Origin: Schizochytrium sp. TIO01
Taxonomy: Eukaryota > Sar > Bigyra > Thraustochytrida > Thraustochytriidae
NCBI GenBank assembly: GCA_004764695.1
Contig: SMSO01000037.1
Span: forward strand, 1,472,247 to 1,536,246
Reading direction: 5' to 3'
DNA length: 64,000 bases
In this document: positions 1 to 10,814 of the stretch, one piece after another
Position numbering within the stretch: position 1 is the stretch's first letter
Layout: every line of letters starts with the position of its first letter
Made by a program: the position numbers and the translations under genes
The notes under the pieces: model-generated
Databases searched by the model: none
What the model was told of the DNA's origin: nothing
The model's input: only the letters and a program-made list of their open reading frames with translations

Positions 1-1243
1 TTGCCTGCGCTTGTGCTTGAGCCTGCATCTGTGAGGACATCATCCCCATAGACTCAGGCTGGGTGTTCACGAAGGAAGAACGACGCTGGTGCATCAGGCC
101 GGGTACTTGGTGTTGAGCCTGCTGCATGGTCTCAGGAGCTGAGGAAATTGAGCTACGGCGATGGAGCATCGGATGAAGAGGTCGAGACACAGTGTTTACA
201 TCTTGGCGCCATGCAGATACAATTCGAAAGTGGGGGGAATCTTTAATGTCAATGCAAATATTCCGGTCATCGAAGACATAGGCAGTAAAAGCGTGAAGCT
301 CGGAGGTTGTATATTTGTTCTGTTCACAATGGTACCTCCACTTGCGAGGCGGCATGAAATCGAACACGGCAACACCCTCTGCTTCATTGTATTCCTGGAA
401 GGAGGCGAAGACAACACGGGAAACCTCCGATGTGGCTGAAGAAGACTTGACGCCAATCTCCACCATGGGCTTTTCACGCACCTTGCGGAAACGGCCCATC
501 AGATGCAGCTTTCGTGCAGTCTGAGCATCCGGGCAGCGCAAGAAGACAGTAATTGGGAGACCGCAGAAGCTGCGCTCCTTATGTTCAGGAGCGCAAAAGG
601 GAAAACAACGAAGGTTCTTGTGGCGAGTGCGAACGTAAGACGGGTGCCAATTTGTTTCCAAGGCAAAGCGCATCTGGCTGTGGCCTTGAGGTCCCATACC
701 ATGATCCATGACGCGTGGCATGCTATTTAAAAAGCTCTTGCTGGATTTACGAGATCTGCGATTAGGATCCTGGGAATCGGTCTCAGAGTCGGCGTCCTTG
801 GTTTCGGAGGACATGCGCTTGACGGAGCGCTCGTCGTCATCATCATCGTCTTCGTCATCAGTTTGTGGCTTACTGCTATCAGCCAATTTCCGCTTTCGCG
901 AGTTTGTTGCAGATGTAGATGCTTCGCTACCAGACTGAGAAGAATCATCATCACTCTCCATGTTATTAGATACAAGGTGACCGATGGCATTACCTGCAAC
1001 ACTCGCGAGCTTGCTAAGGTCAAGGGCGCTGCCACCAAGAGGTTGCTGCTGCACCTTCTGTTGAAGTTCTTCCTTCTCTTCAAGTTCGCTATGACGAGCC
1101 TTCAGCGCTGCTGCAACTGCTGCAGCGACGGCTTGCTGTTGCTGCTGCTGCTGCTGCTGGGTTTGCTGGCTTGAGCCAACGTGTGCTCTGGCCTTGCCGT
1201 TGGCCTTGTTGCTGGCAATTTTGGCGCCTCCTACGGCAGCCAT
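1..1243 (-). CDS. Partial gene for a polyQ, Ser/acid-rich, probably nuclear protein
   Basis: An open frame runs from ATG at 1243 off the left edge of the window without a stop, giving at least 414 residues. I translated it on the minus strand. The start sits in a strong CACCATGG context. In order: an Ala/Lys-rich head; a run of nine Gln (about residues 29-37) followed by Ala-rich helix; a Ser/Asp-rich acidic stretch with a basic RKRK patch that looks like a nuclear localisation signal; then a cysteine-containing, apparently globular region (about residues 180-340); then a Gln/Met/Ser-rich tail with two RRSS motifs that could be basophilic kinase sites. The globular part has alternating hydrophobic strands with several Cys and Trp, and ends in a HFRIVSAW segment. 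I do not recognise the family. The low-complexity flanks around one folded domain suggest a transcription or chromatin regulator, which is inference. The C-terminus lies outside the window. Confidence 0.8.
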   Translation of the reverse strand, partial: MAAVGGAKIASNKANGKARAHVGSSQQTQQQQQQQQQAVAAAVAAALKARHSELEEKEELQQKVQQQPLGGSALDLSKLASVAGNAIGHLVSNNMESDDDSSQSGSEASTSATNSRKRKLADSSKPQTDDEDDDDDDERSVKRMSSETKDADSETDSQDPNRRSRKSSKSFLNSMPRVMDHGMGPQGHSQMRFALETNWHPSYVRTRHKNLRCFPFCAPEHKERSFCGLPITVFLRCPDAQTARKLHLMGRFRKVREKPMVEIGVKSSSATSEVSRVVFASFQEYNEAEGVAVFDFMPPRKWRYHCEQNKYTTSELHAFTAYVFDDRNICIDIKDSPHFRIVSAWRQDVNTVSRPLHPMLHRRSSISSAPETMQQAQHQVPGLMHQRRSSFVNTQPESMGMMSSQMQAQAQAQA

Positions 1244-4097
1244 GGTGAAGCTCTTTGGTTTGGTTTCTGGAGCTGCTAATAATACTGTTGGACTTTATAC
1301 GCCGGGCGCCACAACAGCAAGTTCGAGAGACTTGAAGCGCTGCAGCGAGTTGGGGTTCTGCTGTCGCTAGCCTGGTTTGCTCTTTTGTTGTTTTGCTGTT
1401 GTTATGTGGTGATGTAGTTGATCTTGGTGTTGTTGTTTTGGTCTCACTCTCTGCAGAGCTGGCACACTAGTAAAATGTTGAGGATACTGGTCTTTGGGTG
1501 CCTGGCGTTTAGGTGTTTATTAGGTGTTTGGGTGTTTAAGTTTTGTGTTTGCATTCAACTTTATTTATCTAAGTCTATTCCATGTCATTTTCCTTTTCTT
1601 TTCAATCCTTCCTCCCCTCTCAACTGCTTTTATCTCTTTTAATCTACCATTCTTCCAATTCTCAACCACTTTTAAATCAAAGAAACTTCCTCTCATCGAC
1701 AAACAAAAAGAGCTACTCTTTTACTCTTTTTTTTAAAATTAAATAATTTTAAACAAAATGTTTTTAAAATCAAAGAAGGACCTCTGGAACGAAAACAAAA
1801 CAGACATACAATCTTTCAACAAGCAAATTGTCCAAGCCAGATTTCTTCCAAAAGATGACATATACCGCCATAAACTAAAAGAACAAAGCATTACAGCACT
1901 TACAGCACTCAGAGAAATCGAAAAGTAAAAAGATGGCTTTCGATTTATGCCAACAGTGGTAAGAGGTGCAAAACCTGTGATTCACAGAAGGGGGTAAGCA
2001 GGCTTTAAGAGACGGAAGGGCTTTCGGTTGGTACGGGGAACTCTCTTTCTGCCACTCAGTGAAAGACCCAACATGAAGGAAGAGGACCCCGGCGAGGAGA
2101 AATAAAAGAAAAGAAAAAAGGAGAGGGAGAGAAAGAGAAAGAGAGGAAGAGTACGGGAAAATGAGTGCGCTGAGGTTAAGGAGGGACCTAGTGCCGTACC
2201 TTCTATATCATACGTATCGATACCCTCTTTCCCTGTTGGTTTGAGTAGTGCAAATATGGCAGCACATAGTACATTACGGAGGGAAGCAGAAGAAGAAAAG
2301 AAGAAGCAATTTCGAAAGGGAGGGAAAGGAGATGTGTTAATGTTTTGTATGAATATATGAAGAAGAAGATAGAGGAGTCAGTTGGTGTGGCAATGCAGTA
2401 GTGAACGAGTGGAGTCTTTCGAGTGAACCAGAGTGTGCGCAACAGACGAAATCATCTGAATCAAAGAGGAACCAGACTTTTAACATCAGAAGGCGAAAAG
2501 TAGAACTTCGAGCCTGAGCCTGAGCCTGAGGTGGTGGTCTTCCGATCGAGCTTTAGGAATTCTATCTGTTGATCTCAGTGTCAGATGGATTAGAGCTTAG
2601 TTGTGCTACTCAAGGCAACTTGGCATGCGGTGTTCTGCGCCCTTGGTGGGTCCGTCTCCAGGCTTGACACCTTCTTTTTTGCTGTACTCATACAAGAAAG
2701 AAATCCTCCATGACTTTGATCAGTGAGTCGGTAATCTCATGAGTATTCACCGAGGCGTGGAAAAAAATAACCAAGCACTTAATGGATATTACCGGCAGAG
2801 TGATAGAAGAGAAGAAAGAACCTTGCCTCCGCTTTCTTTTTTTGGTTTATATTCTGTTTTACTTCATTTTAAAATTTTAAAACAAAACACAAAAAACAAA
2901 AACATATATACATTGCATTTCTGATGTTAATTTATTTTTAAAAAGGAGAGAATCGCAGAAAAGTGCACATCAGTTCCCATTACTCTAAAAACGTAAGTTC
3001 AGGAAGAAGGAAGGCCAGTGAAAGAAGGGGGGGGGGGCAAATTGAACACATCACGCAGCGCAGGAAAGTGACTTGCCACTCCTATATTCATACTTCCCTT
3101 GTGGCTTCCCTTACAACAGAACTTGCTCAATAGTCCATAGTCAAGTACTAGGAAAGAGGCAACTCATCCAACACTTGTAGAAAACGAAAAGCATTCCTGT
3201 CTTTCGCTTACTCCTTTCGCTCGAAGTCAGAAACAGACGACCTCAACTGCAGCAATGCGGAAGGGGCTCTTTTGCGCGTGCTTCTCCCTCTCACTTAAGC
3301 GATCGCCCACCCTATCGCTGGAATTCCCACACACAATTCACTTTCAATTTTCATCGTTGTCTTTTTATTTAGATTTTCCAATGCTTGAAACAACTTATAC
3401 TTTTAAACATATTTGAAGAAGGAGATTGTACTTTTAAAAATTAAAATATGATTTTTAACAGCAGCCTTGGTTATTTAACTTCACGATATACCATAAGAGT
3501 ATTTTTGATGACGGAGAGGCATTGTAAACATTGCAAAATATTTCCATGTACAGTCTCTAGAACCTAAAATACCTATGTTTCATTCTATGCCTATTTATAT
3601 TTATTTTGAAGACGAGAGTAAAAACCAAAAATAAAGAATTCAATACAGAAGAAAGGAGGGGAAGAAAAAGTTTTATGCACCGGAATATAAGACGATACCA
3701 AAGGGTCATGAACCCTTTTTTTAAATTCAAAAAAGAAGAAAAGTGAGTTAGCCTATACCTGTATAGCAACAAGTGAGTAGGGTAGTAGTAGATAGGAGGA
3801 TTTAGTTTTTTTGTTTGTGGCACAGTTGGCGCTTTCTTCGCTGCAACTGACACTTTCTGAAAGAAAGGAGTGTCGTTGTTTTCCTTCTGTTCCATTTCCT
3901 CGGTCTCTCTCCTTCAAATGATTCTGATAGATACGCTACCCTACCTCCCCTCTCGATCAAGTACGCCCTAGCAACGACAACGACACAGCTTCATTAATTT
4001 CCTTCGATATCGCGCGCTGATCTGCAAGCGGCGCCCAGCCTCCTTGCTCCAGGCTCTCCTTTTCAGAAATCTAAACAAGAGGAAACAGGAGGAAACA

Positions 4098-4100
<3 letters not shown>
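1244..4100. other. Intergenic start of the gene desert
   Basis: This holds the 5' flank of the polyQ gene and then AT-rich DNA. It includes a short GAGCCT minisatellite (about 2510-2530, 3.5 units), a G homopolymer near 3028-3037 and many A/T runs. Short GC-richer patches near 2000-2160, 3200-3320 and 3900-4070 carry only short chance-length reading frames. I see no gene I can support. Confidence 0.6.
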
Positions 4101-4128
<28 letters not shown>

Positions 4129-4148
4129 AAGAAGAAGAAGAAGAAGAA
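4101..4148. repeat. (GAA)16 microsatellite
   Basis: Sixteen uninterrupted GAA units are visible. Such purine-pyrimidine tracts can form triplex DNA. No gene spans it convincingly; the Leu-rich reading on the other strand is a product of the repeat. Confidence 0.95.
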
Positions 4149-7100
4149 ATACTGTGTATCTAACTAATTCTATGATTAGGATAGAGCACATCGTCTTCTG
4201 ATTGTAAGTATTGTGCGAGGCATTCCAACGTTGCGCAAATGTGGTTGCGTCGGAGTCTTTCATGTAACTTTTTAATAGTAAAAAAAGTCGTGCGCTTCTT
4301 CTTTGAAACAATTAATAATCATCTTAGATGAGGACTGATTATTTATACGCATATTAGATAGAGAAACCACTGTATTCAAAGTTACTCATTACCAGCTGCC
4401 AAGGAAGCGGCCTACTCACCTTTTCCCGCAACCAAACATGGACAACTGCTAGCCTAGATCAAATATCCAACTCTGCAAACATCGAGCACCATAGCGACTA
4501 TTACCCTTAGGTGCTTCTGTCTCACACCAGAGTCACCTTGTTCAATTTCGTCTCCTTTTTCTGTTTCCCACCTGCAGTCCTTTTTTCTGTTTCTTTTTTC
4601 GTAATTAATTAGTCAGTCCGTTTATTAATTTGTTTATTTTCCTTGCTTGCTTGCTTCCTTCCTTCCGCTTTTGCTCTTCTCCTTCCACACTTGAAGCGGA
4701 CGTCGAAATTGTCTCTGAGTGCTTCCTCACCTAGACTGGTAATTTCGTTCATTCATTTAAACGTGTTCTTAAAATAAACCAGGAAAGCTAAACAATCAGG
4801 AGTAGATAAACAAAGCAACGAAACAACGAACATTTATAACTTTCACAACTGCTGTAAGGCTAGAATATTGTAGTTTGTAAAACAAACAGACCATGTGGCC
4901 TTTTGCGAATTGATCGTTAACTTTTAGCCTGTAAAGCGTGTGACGACAGACTGAGTATCATAGCACCGCCACTGCCGCTAAAGACGAGGACGTATATTTA
5001 AAAACAGCCTTATGGATATGGAAAAAGAAAAGGACACTTACAATTATGACGTTCCCTCAGATCTCTACTAACTTGAAAGGTACGCACCTAGAGGCAATTC
5101 GAGGAGGTTTGAAGAATGCTAATCCTCTGGTTCTACTATTCGGTATCAGGATAATTTTGTTTGATCAAACAGCAAGTGTCACGATTGTTAATACCTAGAA
5201 ACCTAATGAATGTTTTTACTAAAATTGGAAAAAACATTACTAAGCAAGTATTCATTGAACAACAGAAAAAGCATTCCCGGACTTCGTCTTTACTTTTCTT
5301 GCTGCATATTTGACTTTCTTTTCCTCTAGTTTAGTAAATAAGTAGAAACTATTTCTCAACCGTAGTTTTAAAACAAAAACATTTATTTTTAACATTTTCC
5401 AAGTCATTGCCTTTCCTTTTACTTACTGTCACTTTTTACTTTCAAATTGTATTATAAAATACTCCTATATCTATTATATATATCCCCCCTCCCTCCAATT
5501 TTTTTGCTAAATTTTCCTATAGACTTTATTGACAAAACTCCCCTCCCTCTATATTTCTTTAATTTGTTTTTAATTTGTTTTTTAATAACCGAGCGAGGGA
5601 TGTATTTATATAATGAATGTCCAAAAATCTCTCATTCTACCGCAGAACTCGTTTGAACGTGCAGTGAAGAACTAACCGTGAGAAGAAGGGAAAGGCGGAT
5701 GGATCAATTGTCCCTAGACTCGACTCGATGACAAGATCTTGTAGGTGTGTGTCGTGGAGGAAACTATCTACGTAGTCAATCACAGGTTGATAGAATGCAG
5801 TTGGACGGAAGCTTACTGCAAGAAGTAAAAGAACACCCCGAGGAAGGACGGGACAAAACCAGCACGATGCAGAAAATGCTTCAGTTATGTGATATTTTGT
5901 TAGCCACCTTCTCTAGAAAACTCTTCCTGTCTTTCGATTCTTCGTAATTGACAATAATACTTAATCTCAGGGGAAATTTGTTGCGCGTGTACTGATTAAT
6001 CAACCGATGCGAGGAGTAGAATACTTGGAGTTTTCGGTTCCTCAGGTAGCTCTTGGAACACTGATGATCTGACCACCTGGACTTGAATGTAGTCGTGACA
6101 ACTTTCTGTTCTTCTGCCTGCATGTAACTGCACCTACTTTCGAGCTTGCTGTAGGAAAACTCGCTGACTTCTTTTCGTGAGTTTGCATATCCGTGTATGT
6201 TGTTTCAATGTTTCGCGATTGCTAGCCGTTTTTAATGCCACGGAAGCTCTGAAAAAAACAAGTGACTACACAAATGAGAGTAATGAAGCTGGATCTTTTC
6301 TTATGCACTTCAGTAACTACATTTAGTTGCATTTACAAATTGGATAGACAGTTTAGTGAGAACTGAGTCTCGCACGAGATACTTAGAAGTATCCCTTTCA
6401 CCACGACTGTCAAACGTCCTTATATGTAGATTTTGTTGAATTAGATTAGATGCATATATATTATTGTAATATGTGCTTCGTAATAAATTTGTCTTTCCAT
6501 TTCTAAATGGCTTAAAATATAATTTCGACTGGACAATTGCTTTATAAATCTAGCTGCAGATACATCAGGCGCGTTTGCATAAGTTCTGCACTCTTTCAAG
6601 GCGATTCTGGTATTCCGGTTGCGAGGACCTACACGATCAGAATTCAATCATACTTATGCAGATAATTCTGGCTTTCTTTCTATTGCGCGCATATTTCTGC
6701 AACACGACGATTAACGAGGCAGTATATTCGATGAGACTCTGCATTCATCAGACAATCAGTTTGGCTGTATCTGATAATTTGAACCCATGACCGTTGAATT
6801 TCCCAGACAGACGACTCTCCAAACCGGTGGGATCGCTTTCTTGTGTCAAAACTAAACAGATATATCGGATGCTTAAAGGTTAAAGCAGGATGAGATCTCC
6901 TATTTTCATTGCAGAGTTGGCCAACAGATCTCCCCTTTCCCAAGAAACTGGCCTTTTGGAAGTGAAAGAATGAAAGGCTTCCTGGTAGAAGAGATCATTG
7001 AATTAACTTCTCTCATTTAGAAAATTAAACAAAGCGATACTAACATTAAAAATCAAAACATTTTCATTTATATTGAATATTTGCTTCTAATTTCATCTCT

Positions 7101-9406
7101 AGAGGTTTTTAATATCCAATTTTAAATAAAGGAAAGTTAGTATGTGCTACCTACTTTCTTTGTCTATTTATTGATTTAAAAAAGCTTTTCATCAAGTTTT
7201 GGAAATGTGCAATTTAAATTTTAAAACAAGTGCTACGTAGATGTAATTTGTTTAATATAAAAAAGAAAAGAAAAAGAATTAGGGTTAAAGAAAAGCAGTT
7301 CTCAAGAAGAGAATCTTGATTTTGAATATTATAGTTTTTGTTTTAAGTCTGTATATCGATTTTCTAAAAACTCCTATCCCCTAATAACGGTAAAACAGGG
7401 CGCGATTTAATGGTATTCGTAATATTGCTATCTATCAGTAATAGGAGTAGGTAATAGTGCAGGAAGTAAGATTCTCCAGATTCACGACCTGCAGTTCTGC
7501 AGGTGTCAGCTGAAGTATCCCTGCTTTCTTCACATCAAAAGCAATCAGGCGACGATTTTCTCTTTTTATTCTTTTACTATTCATTTCAAGAACAGCTTAG
7601 TATGATTTCGACATACAAAGTCAGGGACATGTTTGAGCCAAAGCCGCTAGTACTGCACTTTGCATACGCTTTGAGTTGTTTGAAGTACTAGGCGCAGAGA
7701 TTTTTTCAATGCAAGCTGTTGAGGTATAAATACTTCAAGAGCAAAGCCAAATAATTACACGAGGAGCCTTCGTCTTGTTCGAGTGGCTGAGTCCGTGGGC
7801 CAAAGAGAAGTAGATAGAAGTATAGTATTTTAGGGGCAAGTAAAACTTTTGTTTCCATAGAACGACACTATATTCAGGCGAACAACTGAACATAAAGACA
7901 AAAGACTAAGAAAAGTTTGTTTGGGATTGCCGTTGGAGTGATTCTCCAAAATTCATAAATGAGGTAAGTGCTGCAAATTGTATCTATAGTTAGGAGTATT
8001 TGAGTGTAAAAACGTCCCATCATACATACTTCATTGCGAACCTAAATTGCAACTCGACATCACCGAGAGTATTGCCACAACAAAGAAGTTTAGCCTTTGT
8101 GAAGAAGCAGTTCCTGTTGTTCATTAACAATCACAAGCCGCCAGGCAAACTCTTTTTATGCAGTGCAGTGCCCAGGCCCCGCTAACAAACCAAAAGCACA
8201 CAGACCTGATTCTTCATTCTGTTAGCAATACTTGATCACTCAATCACCATGTGCACAATACTGTTCAGATAATTGGTAGGATATCAATACTACTTCCTAC
8301 CACCTGTAGGAAGATACATGAAGTTTATCAAATACAAAGGAATATGTTCTATTTACTACTACCCATCGTATAAGTCAGCTAGCTTCTTTAAATACCATCA
8401 ACAATAGTCCTGCTGTTCTATAATTGTTTTCTTTTAAACCTGGAGGTCATATATAGTAATACGGTATATTACTTTATAGGAATTCAAAGTTTAGAATTTA
8501 TTCTACAGCAATTGTTTTGCCAGCCTGGAAGATATCTGACCCCTTTTTCACGACAAATTCTACACCACTTCACTCATTCTCGCTAGCCAAGATCATTCAT
8601 ATCAATCACTGCAAATACAAGCTTGAATGTTACCTGGAGTTTTGCCCCAAGTCCATGGTCAAAGGGGAATTCGAGGTCAGCTTCTGTATGAGCTCGAAAT
8701 TATTAAATCACTGAGGCATACTTTCATCCAAAGTCGATGTTCAACGAAAGATAGCGGTTCTCATTCGATTAATACATACGACGTTTATCTGTACTCACAA
8801 ACATGTGTACACTCGTACCCGAGGCTTTCTCTCAGAAAGACTGATGATCGCCATTCATTGGCAAATAGGGTTAACAACTCATTTCATCAGATAATCTTTC
8901 CCGGACGCTGCTAGTTTTAGAGAAAATTCTATCAGGTACGAGTAGTAGGAGGAAAGGCTGAAGGAAAGCTGTGGAAATAAAGACTGGATGGGTAATTTAA
9001 TCAAGTTTCTTCAATTAAAAGCTTAGGTAGGTTAGCTCATTCGTCCGTAGAAACTCCAAGTATACTTCGTTTTATTTTAATAAGTTATGTCATTGCATAG
9101 AGCGTTCGCAAAGAAACCCTGCTATTTCTCCTTGACCCACAGAACTTGTTGCAGAGCCTACTTCCAGGACGATCTAAAATGTGACTCTTTCATTCTGCTG
9201 ATGACCTTGGTCTTATGTCCAACTCACAGCTACAATGACAGGACAGGCATCAATGAAACTCTCTCTTATCACTGACAGTTTGGCATTTCAACGTATTATG
9301 ATTGCAAGCAAATCACTATTCGTCTTTTTCAACTCCGAGCTTTCCCCTCCTCTTAACTTACCACTAACCCACTGGACTTTATAATATATTTTTTCATATT
9401 CTTCTA
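4149..9406. other. AT-rich intergenic DNA without a recognisable gene
   Basis: I read both strands and found only short frames (under about 95 codons), none with recognisable motifs, codon bias or a clear splice structure. Long A/T runs are frequent, for example around 5340-5600 and 7000-7330. I see no tRNA cloverleaf and no transposase-like or reverse-transcriptase-like motif. Confidence 0.6.

Positions 9407-9437
<31 letters not shown>
9407..9437. repeat. (TCTG)n microsatellite
   Basis: Seven complete TCTG units plus TCT are visible. It is flanked by related TATC and TCTATC variants on the right that look like decayed copies. Confidence 0.95.
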
Positions 9438-9440
<3 letters not shown>

Positions 9441-10736
9441 CACTATCTATCCAACAATCTATTTATCTGTCTGTTTGTTTGCTTCTTTGCTTGTATGTAA
9501 GCTGAAGCGTATTTTTAATTGGTAAATGAGGTATGATTGAGACTTTCAGTGAGCCTTGACTCTTGTGTCGCCCAAGGATAAACCATCCATGATGAACAGA
9601 AGCAGGATAAAGTGAGTGAGGAGTACCGTTAGCAAGCTTTTTCGTTTCCATGTACATTTTTGAAAAGTGGGCTAGATGTATACAAAACCAGATTATCAAA
9701 TTCGCTTAATAAGACTAGCCAGAGTAAAAGGTGCTCTAAAACTCCGATCGTGTGGGCTTGCGTTGCAAGATCGATCGTGCAGGGGTGGTAAAAATTAAGT
9801 AAATTGAAAAAAAAAAAGCAAAAAAAAACATTTATTTTCTAAATTTTAATATTTTTTCTTTATATAAATGATGTCAAGATTGAAAACTACTTCTCTATTA
9901 CTAGATAATGGATAGGGGGTAGGTATAGAGATAGCTAACTAGTCAGAGTGGCATTTTTCGATAGGAAAGTAACTGCCAATCATGCCAATTCGTGTGCTGC
10001 ATTCAGGTGTACCCTAAATGTTGTCATTAATATTCATAGAGTTCAGCCTTAGTGAATCCGTACGATCCTTTGAACAGCGACTTTCGCTGGGATGGTTGCT
10101 CTCTTTTTGTCGAACAAGGCGAAATAAAAAACCACTGATTGAATAAAATAAATAACAAGTGGGGCGCCTCAAAGCAGTACCTACCTACAAGTTAGCACCA
10201 TAGGAAAAACTAGCATTGACAGACATGAGTGACTCATTCCAGGTGATCTTCTGGCCAGCCAGCCGCAGCTTGACCAGGTGGACTCTTCTAGCAATAGACC
10301 TCAAGAAAATTGGGTGGCGCAAATGATATCACCATGACATTGGTTCAACTGGCGCGGACGGTGATCGTGTAGCATGCCTGGCCACCTCTCATCTGAATCT
10401 TTTATCTGCTAAAAAAACTAAAATAAAGTGGTTGTTAGGGGCAAGAGAGATAGAGATAGGAAGTACCACTTCGTCAATTTCACCAAGCATTTCGAAAACT
10501 ACCGCAGACAGAGATCTTGTCATTACAGAGACTATACTTTTTTGCATGAACAGAAGAAGCTCAAGCATATTCGACACCTCTGAGGGAAAGGAACTTATCC
10601 AAATAAATCAGGCACCCATACTGGCAATAGCAACCGTTTTATTCTGGGTAGCTATATCTGAAACGCAGAAAGTATAGAACTAGACTGACTTTTTACATTA
10701 ACAGTGCAGATGAAGAGAATGTTCTGGAACGATCGA
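9438..10736. other. Intergenic DNA without a recognisable gene
   Basis: This stretch has mixed composition with A-rich runs near 9806-9840. Reading frames are short, and overlapping frames occur on both strands near 10389-10677 without protein motifs. I see nothing to call. Confidence 0.55.
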
Positions 10737-10814
10737 GGCTTCACATAATGCGGACACATAAAATGGAAATTAATTGGCTTCACATAATGCGGGCACATAA
10801 AATGGAGATTAATT
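10737..10814. repeat. 39-bp direct tandem duplication (2 copies)
   Basis: Copy 1 is 10737-10775 and copy 2 is 10776-10814, abutting directly. Both begin GGCTTCACATAATGCGG and end GATTAATT or AAATTAATT, and they differ at two positions, both A versus G. The high identity suggests a recent slippage or repair duplication. Confidence 0.95.
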
